Part shown: in pieces, positions 13,503-25,878 of the stretch
Layout of the letters: each line of letters starts with the position of its first letter
How positions within the stretch are numbered: the stretch's first letter is position 1
Source: Eunapius fragilis
Taxonomy: Eukaryota; Porifera; Demospongiae; Spongillida; Spongillidae
Assembly: GCA_963681505.1 (NCBI GenBank)
Contig: OY811980.1
Span: 7,325,572 to 7,389,571, forward strand
Direction: 5' to 3'
DNA: 64,000 nt
Program-made: the position numbers and the translations under genes
The notes under the pieces: model-generated
Told to the model about the DNA's origin: nothing
What the model saw: only the letters and a program-made list of their open reading frames with translations
The model's database searches: none

Positions 13503-14515
13503 GCACCTGATGACAGTATGAGGTGAACACATGACAGTATGAGGTGAGCACATGACAGTATGAGGTGAGCACATGACAGCGTGAGGTTAGCACATGATAA
13601 CAACATGAGGTGAGCACATGACGACAGCATGAGGTGAGCACATGACAGCATGAGGTGAGCACATGATGACAGCATGAGGTTAGCACATGATGACAGCATG
13701 AGGTTAGCACATGATGACAGTATGAGGTGAGCACATGACAGCATGAGGTTAGCACATGATGACAACATGAGGGTAGCACATGTCAGCATGAGGTGAGCAC
13801 ATGATAACAACATGAGGTGAGCACATGATGACAGCATGAGGTTAGCACATGATGACAGCATGAGGTGAGCACATGACAGCATGAGGTGAGCACATGATGA
13901 CAGCATGAGGTTAGCACATGATGACAGCATGAGGTTAGCACATGATGACAGTATGAGGTGAGCACATGACAGCATGAGGTTAGCACATGATGACAACATG
14001 AGGGTAGCACATGTCAGCATGAGGTGAGCACATGATGGCAGCATGAGGTTAGCACATGATGACAGCATGAGGATAGCACATGATGACAGCATGAGGTGAG
14101 CACATGATGACAGTACGAGGTGAGCACATGACAGCATGAGGTTAGCACATGATGACAGTATGCGATGAGATCATGACAGCATGAGGTGAGCACATGATGA
14201 CAGTATGAGGTGAGCACATGACAGCATGAGGTTAGCACATAATGACAGTATGAGGTGAGCACATGACAGCATGAGGTTAGCACATAATGACAGTATGAGG
14301 TGAGCACATGACAGCATGAGGTTAGCACATGATGACAGCATGAGGTGAGCACATGATGTCAGCATGAGGTGAGCACATGACAGCATGAGGTGAGCACATG
14401 ACGACAGCATGAGGTGAGCACATGACAGCATGAGGTGAGCACATGATGACAGCATGAGGAGAGCACATGATGACAGCATGAGGTGAGCACATGACAGCAT
14501 GAGGTGAGCACATTA
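13503..14515. repeat. 21/24-bp minisatellite with 0.2-kb higher-order units
   Basis: Units of 21 or 24 bp, ACAGCATGAGGTGAGCAC preceded by one or two ATG triplets. A higher-order block at 13594-13800 (207 bp) recurs at 13801-14031 (231 bp, one extra 24-mer). Because units are multiples of three, several minus-strand frames stay open for 70-210 codons (SCCHHVLT and LMLSCAH types); these are artefacts of the repeat. The array lies inside the CACTA-type element. Confidence 0.95.
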
Positions 14516-14689
14516 TTATCAAGGAGGCCATTGTTCATGTGCATCAGACTGTCAAACGGCATACGCTTGTCTCACCAATAACTCAGAACACACATATACA
14601 TGCAATGTACCCAGAGCACCGATCCTGCATGCTTGATGCACAGATTACATCATGACCAATGTAACAGGAACATTGAATCAGTGAATATA

Positions 14690-14875
14690 CACACGTTGAA
14701 CGTGTACACATATACATGCTCACATACACATGTATGCGCATACATGCACACAACAAACACACACGCACACACATGTACCAAATGCACACACATATCATAC
14801 ATGTTACTATTACATACACATGTATACACACACACACACACACAACACACACACAATCACACACATATGCAGCAT
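14690..14875. repeat. CA-rich microsatellite tract
   Basis: Impure (CA)n with ACATACACATG interruptions, longest pure part near 14827-14845. Inside the CACTA-type element. Confidence 0.85.
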
Positions 14876-15369
14876 GTAGCCTGACCCTGGGCGTGTATAC
14901 TGAGCTGGTTGCCACAGTTACAATCAGCCCATTTCAAAATTTGACTTTTAAAAATTGATTATAATAGTATGTATGACAACCATAAATTATTTATATACAT
15001 GGTACAACCCAGAAATATTACAAAACTACATTGGCTTACCTTTCAGTGGTCACTCCATCCAACGCGACGTCTACACAACTTGGGGCTTTCTGGCTTCACA
15101 CATATCATCACTGAAACTGTATACAAGTACCGGTAGACGAATCAAATTCAAATGTGCGTAATTCATAAACTAAGCTAGTATGTGTATACATACATTTTAG
15201 CCAGAACTCCGACCAACCAGATATACGCTTTCCTTCCGCGATTTCTTTATTTGACACTTCGGAACACGTATAGCCATCTTTCTTTTTAAATTTAAATTTA
15301 ATGGCCCATTATTAATGGCCAATAGCTCAATTAACAACGAATTACGCCCTCGCTATGATGCGGTATAAA

Positions 15370-15610
15370 ATTAGCATCACATGTATACAGTTATACACAA
15401 TGTGTATAACAGTTACTTGTATAACAATGATATACAGGCGGATATACAGGCGAGTATAACAACCCTTTTTACACTGCGGTTTTTTAATTAGTACATACTA
15501 CCATTATACACAGTTATACACAATTATATGCAATGTGTATAACAAATGCTGTATAACTACTTGTATAACAATGTTATACAGGCGAGTATAACAACCCTTT
15601 TTACACAGTG
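15370..15610. repeat. Local duplication with palindromes and a solo CACTG-type end
   Basis: Two diverged copies of a stretch reading TTGTATAACAATG, then ATACAGGCGAGTATAAC, AACCCTTTTTACAC (about 15415-15475 and 15560-15607), mixed with the palindromic TATACACA.TGTGTATA. The right copy ends TTTTTACACAGTG, similar to the right terminus of the surrounding element. No matching left end was found. Confidence 0.55.
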
Positions 15611-16420
15611 CAAGTGCCAAGACCACAAGGTGTCACTGCTATTTCACTGCTATTTCAGTGGTGATCATACTGTTGGCCTATTTGTCAGGAACCATATCAG
15701 CTAACCTCTGCAACTCTAGGTCCTTCTCACTGGGGATCTTGACCATTCTCCTGCTCCCTCACACACTTTAAAACAATGGCTGATATAAATGATGAGCTGC
15801 AAATATATGGTTGCATGGGCGGCCAATTCACCACCCTGCTGGGCTACCTGGTTACAAAGATTGCACCCGGTCAAACATGGCCTCCCATGCTTCCTACCAT
15901 CCTGTAGACACATTGACCCACTGGTATACAGCATACAATTACGCATTCGTTAACTTAGCTAGTGTTGCCTAAAGTACCCACTGGTCAACAGTGACGCATG
16001 CGATAACACATAACCCTGGCATACACACCCCCATTCCTGTCCTCCTCACTTATCTTACCCACCTGTTAAGCCATGCCATGCATCATTAATATCTTACATA
16101 CGTACCGACGCTTATAGTTCAAGTGGTAAACGTCCATAATGCTCTACGTTCGAATTCACATAGTAGGCATACTGCGGTTCAAATTATTCAAATCAAAGTT
16201 ATACATGTAAGTTATTTAGATTTGAATGCGTTGCATAATTCATTGCGGTGTGCGTATACGTGATATTTCGAGAATACGCACAATGAATAATTGTCACCTA
16301 GGGATTCTTGAAATATACCAGGTGGATATTCGAAATATACACTACCCTTGGTATATTGATGGTATACGCGAAATATACGCAAAAATATACGCTAGCGTAT
16401 ACTAGGTTTTTTGCACAGTG

Positions 16421-16718
16421 CTACTTACAACAACACCCTGACTATGGCTGGGAGAGCACCTGGGATGTACACATGCAGTGTCACCACTGTCACCAATAAC
16501 TGCACAACTTACTTGTGTAAAACAAATGGGCCTTACAATCCATGATCCACTACCTCATCCCTCAGTGTATCGCCTGTGAAGAGTGTCATGTACCTATAGA
16601 CATGTACCTCCATGCAAGTCCTCCTGCATGCCCCACCCACGGTGTCACTGCTGTGCAGTCTGGTTCCACATATGTCAGTCCAGTGAGCAGATATATGATA
16701 TCTACTATGGGGCTAATG
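16421..16718 (+). pseudogene. Ig/FN3 module relic (end of B, start of C)
   Basis: Continues the module B exon broken at 11055 (TACTTACAACAACACCCTG onward, including GMYTC-type coding) and runs through a B-C intron whose donor region is altered (tcgCCTGTGAAG) into the first part of module C. The C part has lost about 30 bp after VQSGSTYVS and stops matching at about 16718. It cannot encode a folded domain. The paralogous relic is 48124-48490. Confidence 0.8.
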
Positions 16719-18415
16719 TCTGAACAATATACATACCAATGAGAACTGTTGAAATAACACGATATGCCCAGAACACGGTTTGCCATGCCCTCTCCAAAGC
16801 CAAACCTCCTCGGTGCATATGGTTGTTAATATCAATGATGGATGCTGCATCAAATTATGCTTCCTCTACTTTTAACGTTTTGTTAAAAACTTATGATATC
16901 TCCTTATCTCACCAGTGATGCTTTTTTGAAGGTTTCCTAGGCAAGTGAGTGGAAACAAAATACTGTACCTTATCTCCCCATACATGCATGGATCATAATA
17001 ATATTACCTTCTATATTAGCCGCTAGTGTTACATCATCTCAAACATCACTTTATCCATGTACTTCTTTTAGGATACATCCATGTTGCTACCTTAATGAGC
17101 CATGTGAAGTGAATGCCATTCTTTTGACATGCAATGGCTGTATAGTCATGCTAGCCTCCCAGATCTATGCCATGGTTTTGTGAGTCGGTTCCAGCTAATT
17201 TGTATTCAACAGCACTCAGTTAGAGCATGATATATACATCTTCCTGTATTTCCGATTGCAGGATGATCTTAGTGTCAGCATCAGCATAATTTTTCAATTT
17301 ACAGCCCACATACCATTGGGCTTTCTGTCAATACTAGTTACATGGAACATCCCATCAGAACAAAAATGACTCGTCATGAAGATGCAAACTCATTAACACA
17401 GAGTTGCCATCCTGGAAAGATATTCTGCACCTTTGTTCATTAAAACCATTAACAAGACGTCAAACTGAGGGCCCATCTGTTGTCTGCAACCTCAAGTGCA
17501 GGGCAGAACGAAAGTTGTCGCTAGAGGATTTCAAAATGGTCTCTTAACAAGCTATCCTGCTTTTTAAAGTGAAGGACAGGAAATAGACCATCCCTTGATG
17601 ATCAACCATAAATCCCACCTGGTTTCTGATGTCCTCGTTAGGACATCCTACAGGCAAGCGGTCTGAAGTCTAAGAAATTACTCCAGGGATCATTTGTAAA
17701 AGACCATGACCACCAGCATCATCAGGTCCAGCTACTCCATCAGAACTTAAATTGTATGATGATACAGGTGATAGTAAAATATTCGCACTGTGTTAAAATT
17801 TCACTCAAACACATTGCCGCTCAGCTGGTGCCAATGTCTGAGATGGTGTTCATAGCCATGTAAATATAAAACTGCTCCAACCCAATAAGAACATTGAGAA
17901 ATATGTGCATGCTTGCTTTACATGTCAAGAGATGAAAGCTACTGAGAACCCTTAAATCGTGGTGGGGAATATGCATGTTGATTTTGAAGGGCCTATATAG
18001 CATAGTTGGGTGATTGTAGTGTAAGAGGTACAGATTTTTAATTCCTTCTTGGTCGTTACGAAAAAATGTGCTACAGAAAATTGGCGGGTGGACACACTGG
18101 GCAAAAACCTTGCATAATACTCAACACCTCATATGCATCGATATCCATCGGAGCAAACTAAAAACTGGATGTTAACTTCCTCCAATCGCTTGGTATTTGA
18201 GCAGGTATTTCACAGCTGCATGCATATATCATGATCAGTGATATTCAAATCTGTTATATCTCAAACAGAGACACCATGGTTATGCTTTTACTTGAGATGC
18301 CCAACACAGAATATTTTTTTGGCAGGTATACTGCATGCTGCTATAAATTGTGTCATTGGCCACGGGAAGCCACGTTCAATAAGGAAGCTACTGTGTGCAT
18401 AATGTCCCATAATGA
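16719..18415. other. Duplicated block with an old minus-strand coding relic
   Basis: Matches 48520-50700 (which additionally carries Helitron-like element c) and, from 17640, the partial copy at 28741-29500. On the minus strand, fragments such as CQKNGIHFTWLIK and GPQFDVLLMV are open in pieces in both copies but broken by stops. It looks like a decayed coding sequence that I cannot identify. 17980 is the intact target site of Helitron-like element c. Confidence 0.45.
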
Positions 18416-19186
18416 CATAATCTAGATACCCCCAAGAAGGAATGGCTGACCTCACGTCACTCATCTCTCGTCTACAAACTGGCATAGTTTCTTGCAGAGG
18501 GAAAAGTCCCACCTCTTCAAGAGTTGGGTCTGAGTACGAAACTAAATACTATGAGGGGAGGGGCTGCAGTACTATGAGAGGACGAGGGGAGGGGCTGCAG
18601 TACTATGAGAGGACGAGGGGAGGGGCTGCAGTACTATGAGAGGACGAGGGGAGGGGCTGCAGTAAATTAAATAAATTGTGTCAGATATTGGCCAAGCTGG
18701 GGGCAATCAGGAAGCTACTGTGTGCATAATTTGTTGGGGTCAATAAATAGAAAGATATTTTATACTTAAAAGTATTTGAGATGTGGGCCCAACACAACAG
18801 CTCAGAAAACAGTTGAAATTTGTGACAAGGATTTTCGACATACTAACTGCAAGTGGTCATATAATGGCCAAAATTGACAGAAGCAATGTAAGTGCTAAGC
18901 TCACTGCAGCCCCTCCCCTCACCCCCCTCATTGCACTGCAGCCCCTCCCCTCATTCCCCTCATTGCCCTGCAGCCCCTCCCCCATCCCCTCATAGAACTG
19001 CAACCCCTCCCCTCTCAATGCTGCTCCTCGTACTGCAGCCCTTCCCCCCATAGTACTAAGTTTTGCACCCAGACCCAACTCTTGAAGAGGTGGGACTTTT
19101 CCCTCTGCAAGAAACTGTACCAGTTTGTAGAGGAGAGATGAGTGACGTGAGGTCAGCCATTCCTTCTTGGGGGTATCTAGATTATC
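18416..19186. mobile_element. Foldback element with about 250-bp inverted arms
   Basis: Left arm 18416-18665 starts ATAATCTAGATACCCCC and contains AAGAAGGAATGGCTGACC. Right arm, about 18905-19186, is its reverse complement, ending GGGGTATCTAGATTAT. Each arm's inner part is a tandem array of a roughly 30-bp GC-rich unit (GGGGAGGGGCTGCAGTAC). A right arm alone survives at 51125-51375. I see no coding potential. Confidence 0.75.
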
Positions 19187-19448
19187 TCATTGATTATACG
19201 CCATTTATTGGAAACTGAAGAACATTGGAAACTGAAGAATGCATATCACAATGGACCAAAGGCAATGGATGTCAAAGCATAATTTCGGTGATAGCGAGGG
19301 GGTGATGAGGTGGGAATGGTATGTGACTAACCGATCGATCCCGCTGTATCAAACAGTAATGTGTCTAGGCAGCAGTTGCTACAAACATTCCTGACGGCAC
19401 ATTAATTACAACCCTTGTATGGCAAAAGTGCATTTGTCAGTCTTTGAG

Positions 19449-19512
19449 ATGGATGCGTGTATGAAGTCTGTACCGTCTCTACTATTGTTGATCGCTCTGG
19501 AACAAGTGTCAG
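19449..19512 (+). CDS. Signal-peptide exon of gene 2
   Basis: ATG at 19449, hydrophobic core VPSLLLLIAL, donor TCAG|GTGCAT in phase 1. The same exon with start at the second Met precedes gene 3 (27693-27744) and gene 5 (51918-51969), which supports it as the real first coding exon of the family. Confidence 0.8.
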
Positions 19513-22500
19513 GTGCATGCATGGTTAATTAATGTATGATGGGCGCAGCAGTCTACAGATTTCAGCCTTTGCATTCAGAATTACCTACAGTTGTGAAAGA
19601 GAATATACGGGGAGGACAGAGGGAGGAAGAATGTTTGGTCTGTAGATGACAGGGCGGATACAGGGAGGGGAGTCCATCGTAATGAAGGAGAGTGTGTGAG
19701 AGGCGGTTCTCCTCTCCGGGCTGGGAGGGCATTGTAGACTTGTCCATCGAAGACTGGGGCGCTCAACGGTGCTTTTTTGTTCGACGTTGATTACTTATAC
19801 GAACGTAGACAGACGTACGTACATGTATGTTGACGTTGAAATTAAACCACGGCGGCCACAGCTGGTCAAAAGAAAAACAGGCTATACAATGAACAGCCCT
19901 AGCCCCCAGGCCAGCTTATAGGGACAGCCATAGTCAGTACTCCACAGACCTGTCAGACCAGCTTATAGGGACAGCCCTAGTCCCCAGGCCAGCTTATAGG
20001 GACAGCCCTAGTCCCCAGGTCAGCTTATAGGGACTGCCCTAGTCCCCAGGCCAGCTTATAGGGACAGCCCTAGTCCCCAGGTCAGCTTATAGGGACAGCC
20101 CTAGTCCCCAGGCCAGGTTATAGGGACAGCCCTAGTCCCCAGGTCAGTTTATAGGAACAGCCCTAGTCCCCAGACCAGCATATAGGGACAGCCCTAGTCA
20201 GTAGTACAATCTCTTTCCCAAGATCAGTATCACTAACAGTTGAGGATGGACAACCTCCTCATGGTGCAATATCCCATGTGTCCCTTCATATCTTTAGACC
20301 AGCCATATTACTGGTATGAGAAATGATGGAATTAAATTGAGGTCTTTATTATAAAAAAGCACGACAAAACATTATTGGGTGGTGGAGTCAATGGCTCTTA
20401 CTCCTTCCATGGGATCATTGCTATATATGTGTTGGCATGTGCATATAAATCAGTGAACTAAGTGTTCTTTAACCACCACAGGCCAGACTGTTGGAATCTT
20501 TTGGAATGTGAATGGTGCAAATCTAATGGTTGCCAACAACAGTCTGGTGACTCTGGCGGCAATACAAAACAGAGTGAATACATCATCTACCCAAAGGTTT
20601 CCTCTGGTGTGTAAGGGTATAACAGGCGGTCAGTGGTATCAACCAAATGGAGCCCTGTTTCCACTAGCAACACCAGACCCTGTAACCATGGGAGGGTTGG
20701 GTCAACGAAATGTGTCAGTAGGAGTAGAGCTGTATCGTGGAACTCCTTCTGACTTCCCACATGGTGTTCAATGTTGTACCAATACCACCATCACACTCTG
20801 TGTTGGAATGTACACTGATCTCACACTAGCAGCATCATCAGGCATAGCTATATCAGGCACTATGGGCTATGCTCTCTCTGTAGCAGCCACTTGTAAGTAG
20901 AGAGGAAAGTACATCACATGTGTTATGGAAGTGTTGACTCTCCCACAGATGGTCCTAACATCACAGGAGGTGTCCAGTTTCAGCTGTTGACACCTACAAA
21001 TGTTGATTCACCAGTGTTCCAGTTGACCTGCACCAGCACTAGTTCTCCTCCTACAACTGTGCAGTGGACCATCAATGGAAGTCCAGTGAATGGTGGTAAC
21101 TATGCTTCCTCTCAGATAGTGACAGATCGACCAACATCTACTTACAACAACACCCTGACTGTGACTGGAAGAGCACCTGGGATGTACACATGCACTGTCA
21201 CCACTACCTGCTCACCAGTGTGTGGAGCTACAGGGTTTACTCTCAATCCAAGATCCACTACCTCATTCCTCAGTGTATCAGGTAAGTACTGCCTATGAAG
21301 AGTGTCTTGTACCTATAGACATGTACCTCTATACAGGTCCTCCTGCCCTACCCACTGGTGTCACTGCTGTACAGTCTGGTCCCACATCTGTCAGTGTCTC
21401 TTGGACTGCAGCAACCTCAGGTGGTTCAGTGAGCAGATATGATATCTACTATGTGGCTAATGGAGTCCCAAGTACAAGTGGTGGTTCAACCACTTCTACC
21501 TCTTATGTCCTAACCAACCTTCAAGTTGGGGTTCAGTACAACATCTCTGTCATAGCTGTGGGCACTTATATGCCATCTCTGAGTGTTGGTGTCATACTGA
21601 CTCTGAGTGAGTCATCATATTATAGTTATGGTACTTAACCAAGTGTCCTTAAAGCAATGTTTTAATTATACGTTCATCGCATTAATTTAGTATCCATACC
21701 CAAATGTTGCATCACCGCTTGCAATGTTTTTATGACAGTGTGCTTACCGACATGCTAGTTTCACCACCGCGCTATATACCGGAGCGTGTCGTTATGCAGA
21801 ACTGAGAATAAATTTTCTGCCATCACTTCTTTCAATTGCAGCGTATTTAAGTCTCGTCTTTTTTAATGCTAATCTATATCTATTTCATATTTAGTCTATG
21901 ACAGTACATAAGTGCATGTATTGTACCTTTTTACTGCAGAACGCGTTAGGCATGGATAACTCGTCTGAAAAAGTGTGTATAAAAACTTTTCCTTCGGCAG
22001 GACAAAAAGTGAGCCTCAGTTGGAACGGTAACCAGGTGGCCAACAACAGCATGGTCAGCAACCAGCAGCTGTACACATCCAGCTACTGGAGCTACACCAC
22101 TTACACACCCCTACGGTGCGAGCTCGCCGGATATGGCAACGCTTCGGCGAGGCAGTGGTATGGACCGACGGGTGCAGCCCTCCCGTCAAGGGACTTGTCC
22201 GTCAGCGCAGGGTACGGCCAGGTAATGGTGCAAGGCACTGGTGTGGACCTTTACAGTGGAGGGGTTAGCTATACCACGCAAGGCGTTCACCGCTGCGATA
22301 TCGTCGACGCAAACGGAACCTTATATCGCCTGTACGTTGCCATATACAACGACCCGAGTCAGACCTATGCCACGGCTAGTTGTGAGTTCCCCTGCACACA
22401 CAAAGGCACGCATGCATGTACATGTTATTGTATGGCGATAAATCAGGTCCCCAGACTTAATTATCTATTATACATGTTACCTGCAGACGGACCAAGCAAT

Positions 22501-25500
22501 TTCGGCGGTATCCAGTACCGGCTAATGACAGCTCTACCGGTCGAACCGGCAGTATTCCAGCTTTCCTACACCACCACTTATTCTCCCGCCACGATCGTCC
22601 GGTGGACGTACAACGGCAACATGGCGAACGGTACTACCTTTCAGGTTGTGACGGATCTGCTATTGTCCACCTATCAGAACGTCCTGGTGGTGACAGGCAA
22701 GATGGCGGGTGTATACACGTGCACCGTTACCACTACGTGTACACCAGCGTGTGGAAGCTTCACGGGACCACGTTCAGTCACCGCATCTCTAACCATACCA
22801 GGTACATACGCCGGCGGGTACTTTAAAAATTAAATTTTGACAATCACGTAATACAATTACGTACACATAACCGCAATGGAAAACTGTAGGGTCAGTCTGT
22901 TTTTAGCACCACTAAATGTCACGTGTAGCGTAAGAGCAGTGCTGTTTTGAGGGCAAAAAGGGCAAGACTTAATTTTAAAATAGCCACTGTTTTTGACAGA
23001 CATATCCTAAATGGCATACTAATACATACTGTTCACTGTTATGACCACATGTTGGCTCCACCCCCATGCAATGGCTCCACCCCCATGCAGCTCAGCCTGG
23101 ACCACCCACCCAAGTCACTGTGTCACAAACTGGACCCACCTCCTTGAGGGTGTCGTGGGTCCCAGGCAGTGGACCACTGAACGGTTACTATATCCTCTCT
23201 GGGTCAGAGGGAACACCTACTTACAGCACTGCGACCTCAGCATTACCATTCTATGACATCAATACTGGCCTCCAGTCAAATAACCTTATCACTGTAGCAG
23301 CCATAGGAACATACTTCACAAGCAGCTGTAAGAAAAAGTCCATTGCATATAAACATGTCTTCAACTGACTCTCCTCATGTCTCTCCATCCCTCTCCCTCT
23401 CTCTTTCTGCCTTCCACTTCATCCTCACCCCCACCCCACTTGCCTCTCTACTCCCTCTCCACCATCCCTCCATTCCCACTCTCATCCTCCCCTCTCTTCC
23501 TCACCCTTCACCTCTCCCCCTTCCACCTCCCCCCCCATGCAGTCTCACCTGTGGCACCCATTATAACAATCAACAGTCTTGCAACGCTCATAACCCTCAC
23601 ATGGAGGCAGCCTGATGAACCCTTTGGTGTTGGGGCTGTGGACCGATACGAGGTGTCCTACATCTATGTGGGGCCATGCCCTGCAATCGTTCACAAAGGC
23701 ACAGAAATACTGGACAGCTCCGCTACGGCCCTGACACTCTTGGGGATGCGAGAGTTCAGCACCTACAATTTGACCATAACCTCCGTGAAAAATGGTGGCA
23801 GCTCTCTTTCCAACATCCAGGTTTTAACGCCCACAGCAGGTAAGGTTGATGATATGCTTATCATTTTTAGGGTGTCACTGGATCCGCACTATTTCTTCTG
23901 TCCCCATTCCCTCTGCTTCTATTTCTTACTGCCACTGTGTACACCTGTGTCTCTACTTTGTCCCACACTTCATCCGTTTGCATAGCTCCTGATGCTCCAC
24001 CCACTTCCATCAATGAGGTTGCACGTAGCCACACCTCCCTGACAGTGGGGTGGAGTCCTGTTCAATGCATTCTTCAGAACAGTTTGATTGCCAAGTACGT
24101 GGTCAGATATGGCCTACCTTATGGAGTAAAGGCCACAGCTGAGACCTCAGTGAACTCCTTCACTGCTACAGGACTCACCCCGTTCACTTCATACATGTTT
24201 GAAGTGGCTGCTGTCAACTCTGCAGGACAGAGAGGTCCATTTAGTTATCCCTTCATCATGGACACAAAGCTAGGCAAGTTCACGTGTAATAGTAACCTTT
24301 GTTAGAGGCACTGGTAATGTGGTCCCAGTCCACACTCAATACATTACTTGTTCTCACCCTCTAGGACCACCGACAATCCTGAAACGTGCTACCCTCACTC
24401 CAACATCAGTTCTCTTCTCCTGGCTCCCTAGTGATGGAGACGGTCGCACCAACTATTCTGTCTCTTATGTGTACCTGGGACCATGCAGTGGTTTGAGCAG
24501 TGCTGGTGTGGCCTACACCAATACCACCCAGTACACCATCCAAGGTCTGGAGGAGTACAGCAGCTATGCTGTGACCATCAGGGCAGCAAGGGCTGGGCAG
24601 GTGACTATGGACAACTCCACAGTAGTTACCCTGGCAACAGGTAAGTCTATCCTGTAGGAATATCAACATCAGATATGAATGGTTATCTGTAACACTTTTC
24701 AGGGCCATCTGACTCAGCTACTGGTGTGGTTGCATTATCCAAGACCATCACGGCAATCACAGTGGGCTGGGGACCTGTTCCCTGCATCATGCGTAACAGT
24801 GATGTACGAGGATACAGAGTACGATACAAAAGCCTCAACAATGGGACCTTGCATCAGGAAGAAAGCGTTGGCATGACATTCACTGCGACAAAACTGGATC
24901 CATACACCGACTACTCATTTGAAGTCGCTGCAATCAATGTGGAGGGATTGGTTGGACCATACTCTACACCTGTTATTGTGAAGACCCTCCAGCGTGAGTC
25001 TCCCCATCAGTGGGGAAGTAACTACAGAACTGTTCAGTTGTAAATCCACCCTCATCATCTCCTTCCAGCACCCTCACCTGTGATCAGTATTACGACCGAT
25101 GGAGGCAGTCCCACAGATCGGAGCAACTTCTCCATGACCTGCAGTGTGTCTGTTCCCACTGAGGCACTAGGAACACTCACTGTCAGGTGGCTGGGCCCTC
25201 GCAGTCCACAGGTGGCACTCAACACCACTGCTGTTTCAGACGTTGGTGGAGCAACCATTGTACTTGGTTTGAAGTTCTCCCCCATCTATACCAAAGATGG
25301 GGGGTGGTACTCCTGTGATGTCATTTTTCAGTTGTACCCACATACAGCAGCAAACTCCAGAACAAAGGTGACAGTCCAAAGTGAGTATATAATTAATATA
25401 TCCAATTGATGCTCACCATGATGCCATGTTCTGTTACACAGGTGATGCACTCTTCCAAGTGAAGCTGGGTCCAACAGACAACTGTGTCCAGTGGCCATGG

Positions 25501-25878
25501 AGCATGGTGCCTATCAATGGAACCATGGGGATGATGAATGACAAAGCCATGGAGACAAAAGTTGATCAAGTTCAGAGGGCTGTCTTTGGTACAGTGGAGA
25601 GCCTCCTTCTGAAGAACTACTGTTCCTGTAAAGCAGACACCATTGATTGGGTATACAGCTGCCAAACCGGCTCTAGCGAGGTTGTGTTCAAGTACTCACT
25701 CCACCTGACAAGTGAACGTTGCAACTGTAGTGCATCTGATGTGATCTCCGTCATGGATCAGTGGGTGGAGTCTGCAGGAACTGTTCTCATGGGAAGGTAC
25801 CAATTCAGGACAAGTCAGGACTGTGCCTCCACAAAGATTCTGTCCTTTGATGACCCAGAGTGCAAGAAAAGGTCTTGA
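19449..25878 (+). CDS. Gene 2: secreted Ig/FN3 multidomain protein, 13 exons, 1303 aa
   Basis: Exons: 19449-19512, 20482-20892, 20949-21281, 21337-21606, 22001-22381, 22487-22801, 23091-23327, 23543-23839, 23986-24273, 24365-24640, 24703-24993, 25069-25380, 25442-25878. All internal joins are phase 1. Domains: signal peptide 1-21 (MDACMKSVPSLLLLIALEQV), Ig A 22-158, Ig B to 269, FN3 C to 359, second Ig pair A' and B' to 591, five FN3 to 1054, Ig to 1158, then a Cys-rich C-terminal domain of about 145 residues. There is no membrane helix, so it is probably secreted. The intron after 24273 has a GC donor (AG|GCAAGT). Every domain is open. Partner unknown; Ig/FN3 chains usually mediate adhesion or recognition. 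Gene 6 is its close paralogue. Confidence 0.88.
19895..20215. repeat. 31-bp minisatellite in intron 1 of gene 2
   Basis: About nine copies of a 31-bp unit (CCAGGCCAGCTTATAGGGAC + AGCCCTAGTCC). The same repeat lies in intron 1 of genes 3 and 5 and in front of module A of gene 6. Confidence 0.95.
25442..25878 (+). CDS. Cys-rich C-terminal domain of gene 2 (last exon)
   Basis: 145 codons plus stop, one exon. Cysteines fall in NYCSCKAD, WVYSCQTG, ERCNCSASD, QDCAS and PECKKRS. The middle has a helix/strand-like pattern (VVFKYSLHLTS ... VISVMDQWVESAG). I do not recognise a named family; a SEA-like or other extracellular alpha/beta fold is only a guess. The gene 6 copy (62858-63294) is almost identical. 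Confidence 0.75.

Larger units (their letters stand above)
11056..16420. mobile_element. CACTA/EnSpm-type DNA transposon, 5365 bp, apparently non-autonomous
   Basis: Terminal inverted repeats begin CACTGTGCAAAAAA at 11056 and end TTTTTTGCACAGTG at 16420, flanked by 3-bp target duplications CTA (11053-11055 and 16421-16423). Removing the element and one CTA restores a continuous module B sequence; the paralogue at 48124-48150 is the empty site. Both ends carry 150-200 bp of subterminal repeats rich in GTATACGC, AAATATACGC and TTTCGAGTAT. CACTG termini, a 3-bp duplication and subterminal repeats fit the CACTA/EnSpm superfamily. I find no transposase; the interior is a minisatellite, a CA-rich tract and short unassigned frames. 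Confidence 0.85.

Noticed and set aside
13503..14515. Regular repeats that could suggest a CRISPR array
   Set aside because: Units are contiguous with no unique spacers, and the context is animal nuclear DNA.
13282..14562. Open frames up to 212 codons (SCCHHVLT / LMLSSCAH repeats)
   Set aside because: By-product of a 21/24-bp minisatellite whose units are multiples of three; two frames are open at once over the same DNA.
15597..15610. A second complete CACTG-type transposon nested at 15.4-15.6 kb
   Set aside because: Only a right-hand end (TTTTTACACAGTG) is visible; no matching left end or target duplication.
23343..23985. Pro/Ser-rich 202-codon frame (and its copy at 60793-61401)
   Set aside because: The N-terminal half is a pyrimidine-rich intron before the FN3 acceptor at 23543; only the FN3 exon part is coding.
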